Shown here piece by piece: positions 13,903-22,552 of a stretch of DNA of 64,000 bases. The notes below the pieces were generated by a model that saw nothing but the letters and a program-made list of their open reading frames with translations, did no database searches and was not told where the DNA came from. Source of the stretch: Kitasatospora sp. NBC_01266 (GTDB taxonomy: Bacteria; Actinomycetota; Actinomycetes; Streptomycetales; Streptomycetaceae). Where the stretch lies: the NCBI RefSeq assembly GCF_036242395.1, contig NZ_CP108458.1, forward strand, positions 5,704,001 to 5,768,000, in the 5' to 3' direction. A program made the position numbers and the translations under genes. Every line of letters starts with the position of its first letter. Within the stretch, counting starts at the first letter, position 1.

Positions 13903-15600
13903 TCAGGCCGACTGCTCGGCGCCGGCCAGCGGGGTCGGCCCGCCCCGGGCCCGGTCGGCCAGCGCCAGCAGGTCCTCGGCCTGGCAGCCCTGGGTGATCC
14001 CGACCAGATGCCCGTCCGGGCGGACCAGCAGCACGGTGTGCGCCCCGGCGCCCGGGTACTCCTCGGTGATCAGCACCTCGGTCGGCACCGGCAGCGCCGC
14101 CGCCACCTCCGCCAGCCGGGGCATCAGCCCCGCGCCCATCCAGCGCTCGGCCGACCAGACCGCCGTGCCCGGTGCGACCAGCAGCAGCAGGAAGGTCGCG
14201 CCCAGTCGCGCGTACAGCTGGTCGGGGGCGCCCTCGGTGGTGACCACCGGGAGGTCGGGGACCAGCACCCCGGGCGCGGTGGCCGGCAACTGCTCGCTCA
14301 GCGCCGTCCCCCGCCCCGGTCCGCGCTGTACCGGCACCGCGCCGACCCGCCCCGGCACCCCCGAGGGCGCTGCCGGGTAGGCGGGGGCGCCGCCGAACCG
14401 CCCGGTGCCGAGCAGCCCGTCGGTGAGCAGCGGCGCGTGCTTGCGGAACGAGCCGGTGAGCAGCGAGCGCCGGGTCTGCTGCCAGCCGCGCAGCGGGCGC
14501 AGCAGCGGCATCGCCTGGTCCACCGCGCGCAGCCGGGCGCCGACCGCCCCGCGCCGCTCCGCCTCGTACCCGTCCAGCAGTGAACCGCCGGACTGCGACC
14601 CGCCGGAGATCGGGGGAAGGTGCCAGGCGACCGCCAGGCGCCAGGCGAGGTTGTCCACGTCGCGCAGCCCGTCGGCCAGGTTCTGCATGCCGAGCGCGCC
14701 GTGCAGGTGGGCGGCGTCGCCGGCCAGGAAGCAGCGACCGCTGCGGAACCGGGCGGCGAGCCGCTGCTGGGCGGTGTGGTCGGCGGCGGCCAGCAGCTCG
14801 TAGCGCGGCAGTTGGCCGCACCAGCCGGTCAAGGTCGATTTCACCCGGGTGAGCAGGGTGTCCCCGGTGACCAGACCCGGCCAGGTGGCATGCGGGTCGA
14901 CCGGCTCGCTGGGCACCGGCCGGCCGAGCGGCAGTCGCCAGTCCAGGCGCCACAGGCCGTCCGGCAGAGGTCGGGCCGAGGCCTCGCGGTCGCCGCGCCA
15001 GGGCGGTTCGCGGTGCAGCCGGGCCTCGCCGGGGAACGGCAGATCGACCCGGACGGTGGCGATCGCGTGCCGGTCCACCGCCGGGCGACCGGGGAACCGG
15101 ATGCCCAGCAGCTTGCGCACCGCCGACCTGGCCCCGTCGCAGCCGACCAGGTGGCTGGCCCGCCACCAGGTGTCCGTGCCGTCCTGCGGGTGCCGGCTGC
15201 GCACGCTGACGCCGTCCCGGTCCTGGTCGATCTCCTCCACCCGGGAGTGCGGCACCAGCTGGATCAGCCCGGTCGCGGTGGCCGCGTCCCGCAGGCCGCG
15301 CTGCAGCCGGTGCTGCGGCAGGTGCAGCACCGGATGGTCCGTCAGATCGCGCTCCAGCACCTGTTGCCGGCGTCGCCAGACGGTCAGCCGCTCCCAGCGC
15401 GCGGCGTCCGAAGCGGCCCGCAGATAGCCCAGCCGCTCGAGGAAGGCGGTGGTATCCGCCCCGAGCACGGTGCTGCGCGGCCCTTCGGGGCAGACTCCGC
15501 TGCCCTGGTCGAGCACGATGCTCGGGACCTCGTGGCGGGCCAGGGCCAGCGCCATCGCCAGGCCCACCGGACCGGCGCCCACCACGATCACCGGGTCCAC
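13903..15600 (-). CDS. FAD-dependent aromatic hydroxylase-type monooxygenase
   Basis: A 565-residue class A flavoprotein monooxygenase of the PheA/TfdB/MhpA group. Seen: FAD-binding GAGPVG at residues 8-13, the DG motif in LVGCDGARSAVRKLLG, and GD motif FLAGDAAHLHGALGMQNLADG, followed by a thioredoxin-like C-terminal domain. Such enzymes hydroxylate phenols or polyketide aromatic rings with NAD(P)H; substrate unknown here. GTG 15600 has GGAGG eight bases upstream and gives the usual MDPVIVVGAGP start. A sigma-70-like promoter lies about 90 bases upstream. It is divergent from the two-component genes and may be controlled by them. Confidence 0.85.
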   Translation of the reverse strand: MDPVIVVGAGPVGLAMALALARHEVPSIVLDQGSGVCPEGPRSTVLGADTTAFLERLGYLRAASDAARWERLTVWRRRQQVLERDLTDHPVLHLPQHRLQRGLRDAATATGLIQLVPHSRVEEIDQDRDGVSVRSRHPQDGTDTWWRASHLVGCDGARSAVRKLLGIRFPGRPAVDRHAIATVRVDLPFPGEARLHREPPWRGDREASARPLPDGLWRLDWRLPLGRPVPSEPVDPHATWPGLVTGDTLLTRVKSTLTGWCGQLPRYELLAAADHTAQQRLAARFRSGRCFLAGDAAHLHGALGMQNLADGLRDVDNLAWRLAVAWHLPPISGGSQSGGSLLDGYEAERRGAVGARLRAVDQAMPLLRPLRGWQQTRRSLLTGSFRKHAPLLTDGLLGTGRFGGAPAYPAAPSGVPGRVGAVPVQRGPGRGTALSEQLPATAPGVLVPDLPVVTTEGAPDQLYARLGATFLLLLVAPGTAVWSAERWMGAGLMPRLAEVAAALPVPTEVLITEEYPGAGAHTVLLVRPDGHLVGITQGCQAEDLLALADRARGGPTPLAGAEQSA

Positions 15601-16074
15601 GGACGGCCTCCGCACCGCAGCTGGGGGAAGGTCGCAGGCGAACCGATGGCGAGGGGAGCGTCGCAGGTCCCGGGTGGTGTCACGAAGAGCAATGCAACAG
15701 AGTGCCTGGGAGTCCGTCAAGCAGCGGCCGGTGTGCGCCGGTTCGTGCCGCAGCGCCAGGATGGCTCGATCCGGTGGGCGAGCGCGGTGCGGCGGGGGCG
15801 CGGCAGGGGTGCGGCAGCGGGGCACGCGGATCCCGGCGGGCCGAATATCGGGGGCTGGGGCCGGCGGAGCCTGCAGCCCCCGACGGGCAGACCCTAAGTC
15901 GGCCGGTCGGCGGCCGCCAGGTGATCTGAGCGGAACTTGAGGATCACGAAAGGGCCACGCGCCCCGCGCCCGCCCCCGTGGGGGCTGGCCGCGACGGTGG
16001 GCGGTGGGGGAGGATGGCCGCTTCGCCGACAGCCGGGGGCTGCCGGAGGTGGATCTGACCGGGAAGGATGTGGG
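15601..16074. other. 474-base divergent intergenic region
   Basis: This stretch separates the monooxygenase (minus) and response regulator (plus). It holds the minus-strand promoter at 15692-15720. Toward the plus gene I see only G/C-rich sequence and the ribosome site GGAAGGA just before ATG 16075. Short frames in it lack codon bias. Confidence 0.5.
15692..15720 (-). promoter_or_regulatory. Candidate promoter of the FAD monooxygenase gene
   Basis: On the minus strand, TTGACG (15715-15720) and TTGCAT (15692-15697) are separated by 17 bases. The predicted start is near 15685, leaving about an 85-base leader. Confidence 0.5.
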
Positions 16075-16827
16075 ATGCGGCTGCTCCTCGTCGAGGACGA
16101 TGACCGGGTCGCGGCGGCGCTGGTCGCCGTCCTCAGCCGGCACGGCTTCCAGGTGCGGCACGCCCGCAGCGGTCATGAGGCACTCGACGCGCTGGTGCCC
16201 GACGGCAGCGACCCGTACCGGGTGGTGCTGCTGGACCTGGGCCTGCCCGACCGGGACGGCTTCGAGGTGTGCAGCCGGATCCGGGCCGGCAGCGGCGTGC
16301 CGGTGATCATGGTGACCGCCCGGGCCGACATCCGCTCCCGGATCCACGGCCTCAACCTGGGCGCCGACGACTACATCACCAAGCCCTACGACATGGGCGA
16401 GCTGCTGGCCCGGATCCACGCGGTGGCCCGGCGCTTCCAGCCCGCGCCGCCCGCGGCGGCGGCCGACGGCCCGGCGGCGCCGGTCGGCCCCGGCTCGCTG
16501 GAGTCCTGGGGGGTCAGCATCGACCGAGAGCGCCGCCGGGTCAGCGTGGCCGGCCGCGACGTGCCGCTCACCCGCAAGGAGTTCGACCTGCTGGCGCTGC
16601 TCGCGCAGAGCCCCGGCGTGGTCTACCGGCGCGAGCAGATCTTCAGCGAGGTCTGGCGCAGCGGCTGGGAGGGCAACGGACGGACCCTGGAGGTGCACAT
16701 CGGCTCGCTGCGCACCAAGCTGGCGCTGCCCGGCCTGGTCGAGGCGGTGCGCGGGGTCGGCTACCGGCTGATCCCGCAGTCGCCGACCCAGCAGGGCGGC
16801 GCGAGCGGAGCGGGCAGCGCGACCTAG
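16075..16827 (+). CDS. OmpR-family response regulator
   Basis: The 250-residue protein has a receiver domain with acidic pocket E7/D8, phospho-acceptor Asp54 (LLDLGLPDRDG), Thr81 and Lys103 (YITKPYD), then a winged-helix DNA-binding domain from about residue 150 (VPLTRKEFDLLALLAQSPG, ending RGVGYRL). It is translated from ATG 16075 behind GGAAGGA. The cognate kinase gene begins two bases after its stop. Targets are unknown; the divergent monooxygenase and the nearby TAXI binding-protein gene are the obvious candidates. Confidence 0.92.
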   Translation: MRLLLVEDDDRVAAALVAVLSRHGFQVRHARSGHEALDALVPDGSDPYRVVLLDLGLPDRDGFEVCSRIRAGSGVPVIMVTARADIRSRIHGLNLGADDYITKPYDMGELLARIHAVARRFQPAPPAAAADGPAAPVGPGSLESWGVSIDRERRRVSVAGRDVPLTRKEFDLLALLAQSPGVVYRREQIFSEVWRSGWEGNGRTLEVHIGSLRTKLALPGLVEAVRGVGYRLIPQSPTQQGGASGAGSAT

Positions 16828-16829
16828 TC

Positions 16830-18257
16830 ATGCGTACCCGCCTGCTCGGCATCCTGCTGGCCCTGATGGTCGCCGTGCTGGCGGCCCTCGGCGTGCCGCT
16901 GGCCGCCGCCATGGCCGCGGCCGAGCAGAGCCGCACCGTGGTCGACCGGATGGACGATGTGGCCCGCTTCGCCCAGGAGCTGCCCACCCAGGGCCTGCCC
17001 GCGCGCGGCGCGGTCGGCTCCGATCCGGCCGTCCCGACCGATCCGAGCGCCATCCAGCTGCACGAGCTGCAGTTGGAGGCCTCCCGCTACCAGGAGCTCT
17101 ACGGGGTGCGGATCGGCCTGTTCATGGCCGACGGCCGGATGCTCGCCGTGGCTCCCGCCGACTGGCACCTGCCGACCAGCGGCAACGGTGCCGAGGCGGT
17201 CCAGGAGGCCAGGGACGGCCGACGCAGCCACAACCCGCCGCAGGTCTGGCCCTGGACCCCGGACCGCACCCTGACCGTCGCCTCCCCGGTGGTCCGCGAC
17301 GGCGACGTGGTGGCGCTGGTGGTCACCGAGTCGCCGACCGCCGCGCTGCGCTCGCGGATCCTGCACCGCTGGCTGCTGCTGGGCGGCGGCGAGGCGGTCG
17401 CGATGATCGCCGCCGTGCTGCTCGCGGTACGGCTGACGGGGTGGGTGCTGCGTCCGGTGCGCACCCTGGACCGGGCGGCCCACGACATCGCCACCGGACG
17501 GATGAACGCGCGGGTCGCGCCGGCCGGCGGCCCGCCGGAGCTGCGGCGGCTGGCCGCCTCGTTCAACGACATGGCCGACCATGTGGTGCTGGCGCTCGAC
17601 CAGCAGCGGGCCTTCGTCGCCGACGCCTCGCACCAGCTGCGCAACCCGCTGGCCGCGCTGCTGCTGCGGGTCGAGCTGCTCGGCCTGGAGCTGCCCGAGC
17701 AGCACGAGACGGAGCTGGCGCAGGTCCGCGAGGAGGGGGTCCGGCTGGCCCGGGTGCTGGACGACCTGCTGGGCCTGGCCACCGCCGAGGGCGCTCGCCC
17801 CGAGCCGGAGCCGGTGGACCTGACCGCGCTGGTGCTGGCCAGGGTGGACGCCTGGCAGCCGCTGGCCGCTCGGCGCGGCGTGCGGCTGGCCTGCGGGACG
17901 CCGCCGCCGGCCCGTGGCTGGGCGGACCCGATCGGGGTCGGCAGCGCGCTGGACGCGGTGCTCGACAACGCGGTCAAGTTCAGCCCGGCCGACGGCACGG
18001 TCGCGGTCACGCTGCAGGTGCGCAAGCACGAGGTGGCGATCACCGTGGCGGACTCCGGGCCGGGGCTGACCGAGGAGGAGCTGGCCCGGGTCGGTGACCG
18101 GTTCTGGCGCAGCGCCCGGCACCAGAACGTGGACGGCTCGGGCCTGGGCCTGTCGATCGCGCGCACCCTGCTGCTGGCCGGCGGCGGCTCGCTGGAGTTC
18201 GCCGCGGCCGAGCCGACCGGGCTGGCCGTCACCCTGATCGTCCCGCGCGAGCACTGA
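16830..18257 (+). CDS. Membrane sensor histidine kinase
   Basis: A 475-residue kinase with membrane helices at about 5-28 and 181-204 enclosing a ~150-residue extracytoplasmic sensor region, a HAMP linker (about 204-255), the HisKA domain with phospho-acceptor His268 (FVADASHQLRNPLAALLLRV), and a HATPase with N box (LDAVLDNAVKF), G1 (VADSGPGLTEEEL) and G2 (GSGLGLSIA). It partners the response regulator immediately upstream. A solute-binding protein gene of the TAXI type ends 25 bases after it on the other strand, suggesting that the ligand-bound lipoprotein or anchored protein may signal through the sensor region; that link is inference. Confidence 0.92.
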   Translation: MRTRLLGILLALMVAVLAALGVPLAAAMAAAEQSRTVVDRMDDVARFAQELPTQGLPARGAVGSDPAVPTDPSAIQLHELQLEASRYQELYGVRIGLFMADGRMLAVAPADWHLPTSGNGAEAVQEARDGRRSHNPPQVWPWTPDRTLTVASPVVRDGDVVALVVTESPTAALRSRILHRWLLLGGGEAVAMIAAVLLAVRLTGWVLRPVRTLDRAAHDIATGRMNARVAPAGGPPELRRLAASFNDMADHVVLALDQQRAFVADASHQLRNPLAALLLRVELLGLELPEQHETELAQVREEGVRLARVLDDLLGLATAEGARPEPEPVDLTALVLARVDAWQPLAARRGVRLACGTPPPARGWADPIGVGSALDAVLDNAVKFSPADGTVAVTLQVRKHEVAITVADSGPGLTEEELARVGDRFWRSARHQNVDGSGLGLSIARTLLLAGGGSLEFAAAEPTGLAVTLIVPREH

Positions 18258-18282
18258 CCAGCCACCGGACGGGCTTCGAGGC

Positions 18283-19275
18283 TCAGGGCTTGACGGACCG
18301 GTAGTACCGTTCGGCGCCCTCGTCCAGCGGCAGCGGGTCGGTGTAGACGGCGGTGCGCAGGTCCACCAGCTGGGCCGCGTGCACCTGGGTGCCGATCGGG
18401 TCCCGGCTGTCGATCACGGCCCGGGTGAGCCCTTCGACGAGCCCCGGGTCCACGTCGTCGCGGGTGATCAGCAGATTGGGCACCGCCATGGTGAGCACGG
18501 CCTGGGTCTTCGGGTAGACCCCGGCGGGCAGTACCGCGGTGCGCCAGGCGTCGGTGTCGCTGCTCGCCTGGTGCAGCTTGTCGGTGAGGTCGCCCAGCGG
18601 CACGATCCGGATCGGGAACCTGGCCGCCAGGCCGGTCAGCGCGGAGGTGGGCAGTCCACCGGACCAGAAGAACGCGTCCAGTTGGCCGTGCGCCAGTTCG
18701 GTGCTGGCGTCGCCGACGCCGAGCGGGGCGGGGGTGATGTCGGTGTCCGGGTTGATCCCGGCGGCGAGGAGCAGTTCGCGGGTCACCAGTTCCACCCCGG
18801 ACTTGGGTTCGCCCACCCCGACCCGCTTGCCCTTGAGGTCGGCCACCGACTGCACCGGGGAGTCGGCCGGGACCACCAGCTGCAGGTAGTCGTCGTAGAG
18901 CCGGGCGATCGCCCGCAGCTTGTCCTTGCCGGGGCCGGGGAACTCCGCCACCGCGTCGGCGGTGGCTATCGCGAAGGAGTCCTGGCCGGAGGCGACCCGC
19001 TCCAGGTTGTCCACCGAGCCCTGGCTGGGGTCGAGCCGCAGCTCCACGCCGGGCATCGCGGTGTGCAGATAGGACTGCAGCAACTCCCCGTACTGGGTGT
19101 AGACCCCCTCGGGTACGCCGGTCGCGAAGCCGTCGACCCCCTTGGGATAGCCGACCGGCCGACCGGCGGTCAGCCACCAGCCGCCGACCGCGCCCACCAC
19201 CAGCAGCAGCGCGGCCAGCAGCGGCCAGAGCCGCCGCCGGGCGGCGGTGCGCGGCCGGGCCGTGGTCGAGGTCAT
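18283..19275 (-). CDS. TAXI-type TRAP solute-binding protein, membrane-anchored
   Basis: The 330-residue protein starts with a basic stretch and one hydrophobic helix (about 15-36), then a periplasmic-binding fold of the TAXI family ([60 protein letters not shown]). No cleavable lipobox is seen, so it may remain tethered. TAXI proteins normally feed TRAP transporters, but no TRAP membrane subunit lies in the window, so it is an orphan here. ATG 19275 ([15 protein letters not shown]) is preferred over upstream 19344. Convergent with the two-component genes. Confidence 0.82.
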   Translation of the reverse strand: MTSTTARPRTAARRRLWPLLAALLLVVGAVGGWWLTAGRPVGYPKGVDGFATGVPEGVYTQYGELLQSYLHTAMPGVELRLDPSQGSVDNLERVASGQDSFAIATADAVAEFPGPGKDKLRAIARLYDDYLQLVVPADSPVQSVADLKGKRVGVGEPKSGVELVTRELLLAAGINPDTDITPAPLGVGDASTELAHGQLDAFFWSGGLPTSALTGLAARFPIRIVPLGDLTDKLHQASSDTDAWRTAVLPAGVYPKTQAVLTMAVPNLLITRDDVDPGLVEGLTRAVIDSRDPIGTQVHAAQLVDLRTAVYTDPLPLDEGAERYYRSVKP

Positions 19276-19365
19276 GCGGGGGATCCTGCCAGGCGAAGCC
19301 GTCGGACGGGAGGGGGGTGGGCCCATCTCGCCGCAGCGCGCCACCGGAGCGCGCCGCGCTGCCCT

Positions 19366-19371
19366 TACCCT
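19366..19371 (+). promoter_or_regulatory. -10 element for leaderless miaB mRNA
   Basis: TACCCT is followed by 7 bases (TGCTGCT) and then GTG 19379, so +1 should be the first base of that GTG. No ribosome site exists upstream of either GTG 19379 or ATG 19385. Confidence 0.5.
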
Positions 19372-19378
19372 TGCTGCT

Positions 19379-20911
19379 GTGGGTATGGGAGAGAGCTTGC
19401 GAACTTACAAGGTCGTCACGCACGGCTGTCAGATGAACGTCCATGACTCCGAGCGGCTGGCCGGGCTGCTGGAGGACGCCGGATACGTGAAGGCCGACCA
19501 GGGCGGCGAGCCGGACCTGGTGGTCTTCAACACCTGCGCCGTGCGCGAGAACGCCGACAACAAGCTGTACGGCAACCTCGGTCAGCTGGCCCCGGCCAAG
19601 GCGAGCCGGAAGGACATGCAGATCGCCGTCGGCGGCTGCCTGGCCCAGAAGGACCGCGACACCATCGTGCGCCGGGCGCCCTGGGTCGACGTGGTCTTCG
19701 GCACCCACAACATCGGCCACCTGCCCGCGCTGCTGGAGCGCGCCCGGATCGAGCAGAGTGCCCAGGTGGAGATCCTGGAGTCGCTGGAGACCTTCCCCTC
19801 CACGCTGCCCACCCGCCGTGAGTCGGCCTACGCCGCCTGGGTCGCGATCTCGGTCGGCTGCAACAACACCTGCACCTTCTGCATCGTCCCGGCGCTGCGC
19901 GGCAAGGAGGAGGACCGCCGCCCCGGCGATGTGCTCGCCGAGGTCGAGGCGCTGGTCGGCGAGGGCGTCATCGAGGTGACCCTGCTCGGCCAGAACGTCA
20001 ACGCCTACGGCTCCGACCTGGGCGACCGCGAGGCCTTCTCCAAGCTGCTGCGCGCCTGCGGCCAGATCGAGGGCCTGGAGCGGGTGCGCTTCACCTCCCC
20101 GCACCCGCGCGACTTCACCGACGACGTGATCGCCGCGATGGCCGAGACGCCGAACGTGATGCACCAGCTGCACATGCCGCTGCAGTCCGGCTCGGACACC
20201 GTGCTGCGCGCGATGAAGCGCTCCTACCGCCAGGAGCGGTTCCTCGGGATCATCAAGAAGGTGCGCGAGGCGATGCCGGACGCCGCGATCTCCACCGACA
20301 TCATCGTCGGCTTCCCCGGTGAGACCGACGAGGACTTCGAGCAGACCCTGCACGCGGTCCGGGAGGCCCGCTTCACCAACGCCTTCACCTTCCAGTACTC
20401 CAAGCGCCCCGGCACCCCGGCTGCCGAGATGGCGGACCAGGTGCCCAAGGCCGTGGTCCAGGAGCGCTACCAGCGGCTGGTCGCCCTCCAGGAGGAGATC
20501 TCCTGGGAGGAGAACAAGAAGCAGGTCGGCCGCCGCCTGGAGGTCCTGGTCGCCGAGGGCGAGGGCAAGAAGGACGTCAGCACCGACCGGCTCTCCGGCC
20601 GCGCACCCGACAACCGGCTGGTGCATTTCAACCCGAGCATGCGAGGGGTGAACGACCAGCACAGCAGCCGGCCGACCGAGCCGGTGCGCCCGGGCGACAT
20701 GGTGACCGTCGAGATCACCTACGCCGCCCCGCACCACCTGCTGGCCGAGGGCCCGACGCTGGGCGTGCGGCGCACCCGGGCCGGCGACGCCTGGGAGAAG
20801 CGCAACGCCGCCCCGGCCGCCAAGCCGGCCGGTGTGATGCTCGGGCTGCCCGGCATCGGCGCTCCGGTGCCGCTGGCGGCCGCGCCCGGCGACGGCTGCG
20901 GCTGCGACTGA
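19379..20911 (+). CDS. miaB: tRNA-2-methylthio-N6-dimethylallyladenosine synthase MiaB
   Basis: The 510-residue radical-SAM methylthiotransferase modifies A37 of tRNAs after MiaA prenylates it. Seen: UPF0004 cysteines in [22 protein letters not shown] and VGGCLAQKD; the SAM cluster [18 protein letters not shown]; a C-terminal TRAM domain; and a tail ending DGCGCD. GTG 19379 is chosen because it sits exactly 7 bases after a TACCCT -10 box; ATG 19385 gives [11 protein letters not shown] and is equally possible. miaA lies 1.6 kb downstream, so the two sequential tRNA enzymes are close but not cotranscribed. Confidence 0.95.
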   Translation: MGMGESLRTYKVVTHGCQMNVHDSERLAGLLEDAGYVKADQGGEPDLVVFNTCAVRENADNKLYGNLGQLAPAKASRKDMQIAVGGCLAQKDRDTIVRRAPWVDVVFGTHNIGHLPALLERARIEQSAQVEILESLETFPSTLPTRRESAYAAWVAISVGCNNTCTFCIVPALRGKEEDRRPGDVLAEVEALVGEGVIEVTLLGQNVNAYGSDLGDREAFSKLLRACGQIEGLERVRFTSPHPRDFTDDVIAAMAETPNVMHQLHMPLQSGSDTVLRAMKRSYRQERFLGIIKKVREAMPDAAISTDIIVGFPGETDEDFEQTLHAVREARFTNAFTFQYSKRPGTPAAEMADQVPKAVVQERYQRLVALQEEISWEENKKQVGRRLEVLVAEGEGKKDVSTDRLSGRAPDNRLVHFNPSMRGVNDQHSSRPTEPVRPGDMVTVEITYAAPHHLLAEGPTLGVRRTRAGDAWEKRNAAPAAKPAGVMLGLPGIGAPVPLAAAPGDGCGCD

Positions 20912-20934
20912 TCCCGGGCCCGGGGGCAGCCGGT

Positions 20935-20940
20935 TAGAGT
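20935..20940 (+). promoter_or_regulatory. -10 element for leaderless mRNA of the 20948 gene
   Basis: TAGAGT followed by GATCGAC (7 bases) and ATG 20948. The geometry is the same as at rimO and miaB. Confidence 0.5.
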
Positions 20941-20947
20941 GATCGAC

Positions 20948-21646
20948 ATGCTGGTCGCCGCTGCCGTCTGCCCCTGCCCCCCGCTGCTGGTTCCCGAGGT
21001 CGCCGCCGGTGCGGCCGCGGAGCTGGACGGTCTGCGGGCGGCCTGTACCGAGGCGGTCGGCGAGCTGCTGGCCGCCGACCTCCAGCTGCTGGTGCTGGTC
21101 GGTGACGGCCCGCAGGCCGAGGTCTGGACCGAGGGCGGGGCCGGCTCCTTCCACCGCTACGGCGTGCCGCTCGGCGTGCGGCTGCCCTCCGGCGGGGTCG
21201 ACGGACCCGAACTCAGCCCCTCGCTCACCGTCGGCGCCTGGCTGCTGGAGCGGGCCGGCGCGGCCCTGCCCACGCACGCCTGCGCGGTGCCCGGCGACGC
21301 GCCGGCGGACCGGATGCTGGGCCTGGGCCAGGGGCTGGCGGGACTCGCCGACCGGGTCGGACTGCTGGTGCTCGGCGACGGCAGCGCGCGACGCTCCGTC
21401 AAGGCGCCCGGCTACCTGGACGAGCGGGCCGAGGGCTTCGACGCCGAGGTGGCCCGCGCCCTCGGTGCGGCGGACACCGCCGCGCTGGCCGCGCTGGACC
21501 CGCGGCTGGGCGCCGAACTGCTGGCCGCGGGCCGGGCCCCGTGGCAGGTGCTGGCGGGGGCGGCCCGGGGAGCGGGGCTCGGCGGGCGGCTGCGCTACCA
21601 GGACGCCCCGTACGGGGTCGGCTACTTCGTGGCCTCCTGGAGCTGA
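20948..21646 (+). CDS. Class III extradiol dioxygenase-like (LigB fold) protein
   Basis: A 232-residue protein (MLVAAAVCPCPPLLVPEVAA...) of the actinobacterial family annotated as class III extradiol dioxygenase subunit B-like, found beside miaB/miaA in many streptomycetes. The LigB-type fold is suggested by LVLVGDGPQ and LLVLGDGSARRSVKAPGYLD. The metal-ligand histidines of true ring-cleaving dioxygenases are not evident, so enzymatic function is uncertain. GTG 20939 would add three residues, but ATG 20948 fits the leaderless geometry. Confidence 0.78.
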   Translation: MLVAAAVCPCPPLLVPEVAAGAAAELDGLRAACTEAVGELLAADLQLLVLVGDGPQAEVWTEGGAGSFHRYGVPLGVRLPSGGVDGPELSPSLTVGAWLLERAGAALPTHACAVPGDAPADRMLGLGQGLAGLADRVGLLVLGDGSARRSVKAPGYLDERAEGFDAEVARALGAADTAALAALDPRLGAELLAAGRAPWQVLAGAARGAGLGGRLRYQDAPYGVGYFVASWS

Positions 21647-21665
21647 GCGGGACACCGGCACACGC

Positions 21666-21700
21666 GGCGGGGCCGGACGGATGATCCGTCCGACCCCGCC
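21666..21700. terminator. Bidirectional hairpin between convergent genes
   Basis: Outer arms GGCGGGG (21666-21672) / CCCCGCC (21694-21700) and inner arms GGACGG (21675-21680) / CCGTCC (21686-21691) form an interrupted stem in the 85-base gap between the 20948 gene and the minus-strand antitoxin-like gene. A further CCCCGCC-containing copy follows. Confidence 0.6.
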
Positions 21701-21731
21701 GACCCCGCCGACCGTGCCGATCAGCTCCTGA

Positions 21732-22400
21732 TCAGCCCTGCGCGCGCTGCCCGCTGCCCGGCTCGTCGGCCTCGCCCGGCTCGGCGTGGCCCTGGTCCGG
21801 CCGGCCCTTCTCCGCGAAGCCGTCCACCGCGCCCTTGGCCTTCTCGGCGCCGGTGGCGATCCTGTCGCTGTACTTCCCCTTGGTGGCCTTGTCGATCGCG
21901 TCGCCGGCCTTGTCGACCAGCTCGTCGATCTTCTCGCTGTGCTGGCCGGCCAGCTGGCCGGCCTTGTCCTTGAGCTCCTCGGCCCTGCCCTTGAGGTTGT
22001 CCATCAGGCCCATGCCTTCGTCTCCTGTGTCAGGCCGCTCGGGTCGGCTCTGCGGAAGGGTGTCCCCGGCCGGTTCCGCGCTCTGCGCGGCTGCCGCCAG
22101 CGCTGCGGCCAGCAGCTCGGCGACATCCGGCGTGAGGACGCCCGCCGCGTCGAGGAGCGTCGCCCCGACCTCGGCGCTCGGGTCCCCGGCCACCACCTCG
22201 CCCCGTTCGGCCTCGGGGGCCGTCCGGGCGGCCGGGACGCCGGGCGGCGACTCCTGTCGCTCTCCGTCGGTCGCCTGCGGCCCCGCCTGCTCGTGCTCCT
22301 GCTGCTGCTCCTCCTGCGGAACCAGCACGGCGACCGAACCACCGCCCGCGGCCTGCGGAACCTCGGCGGTGCGGCGACGGAACCAGCTGAAAACACCCAT
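21732..22400 (-). CDS. Antitoxin-like (MT0933 family) C-terminus fused in frame to an unrelated N-terminal protein
   Basis: One open frame of 222 residues holds two parts. Residues 1 to about 129 (MGVFSWFRRRTAEVPQ...) are acidic, Gln/Glu- and Ala/Pro-rich and resemble a small actinobacterial protein usually encoded separately. From ATG 22013 the sequence MGLMDNLKGRAEELKDKAGQ ... GKYSDRIATGAEKAKG is the MT0933_antitox family, predicted helical, normally about 90 residues alone. ATG 22400 has GGGAGAA upstream; ATG 22013 has its own AGGAG eight bases upstream. No stop separates them, so either a fusion or two nested translation products exist. No toxin gene is recognisable nearby. Confidence 0.65.
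   Translation of the reverse strand: MGVFSWFRRRTAEVPQAAGGGSVAVLVPQEEQQQEHEQAGPQATDGERQESPPGVPAARTAPEAERGEVVAGDPSAEVGATLLDAAGVLTPDVAELLAAALAAAAQSAEPAGDTLPQSRPERPDTGDEGMGLMDNLKGRAEELKDKAGQLAGQHSEKIDELVDKAGDAIDKATKGKYSDRIATGAEKAKGAVDGFAEKGRPDQGHAEPGEADEPGSGQRAQG
22022..22026 (-). promoter_or_regulatory. Internal ribosome site before the antitoxin-like start
   Basis: AGGAG on the minus strand lies 8 bases before ATG 22013, an optimal spacing inside the longer frame. It argues that the MT0933-like part (21732-22013, 93 residues) is translated on its own. Confidence 0.5.
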
Positions 22401-22539
22401 ATCTTCTCCCAACCTACGCGGTCTGCGGCGGCCCCGGGGCCGGTTCAGCGCGAGCCGGTGCAGGGTGCCGCCCATCCGGGGAACGAGTCGGCCGGTGGCC
22501 GGTCACGTCCCCCGTTCGGGTGGGGGTGCCGCGCTTTGC

Positions 22540-22545
22540 GAGACT
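22540..22545 (+). promoter_or_regulatory. -10 element for leaderless miaA mRNA
   Basis: GAGACT followed by 7 bases and GTG 22553. It is a weaker -10 (first base G), but the spacing and the missing ribosome site match the other leaderless starts here. Confidence 0.4.
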
Positions 22546-22552
22546 TGACGGT

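Noticed and set aside
17099-21661. 1520-residue minus-strand open frame across histidine kinase, TAXI and miaB genes
   Set aside because: It overlaps four well-supported genes and has no recognisable domain of its own; the TAXI-like segment within it is frame-shifted.
21732-22013. Complete toxin-antitoxin pair
   Set aside because: Only the antitoxin-like domain is recognisable; no toxin-like gene adjoins it, and this family is often solitary in actinobacteria.
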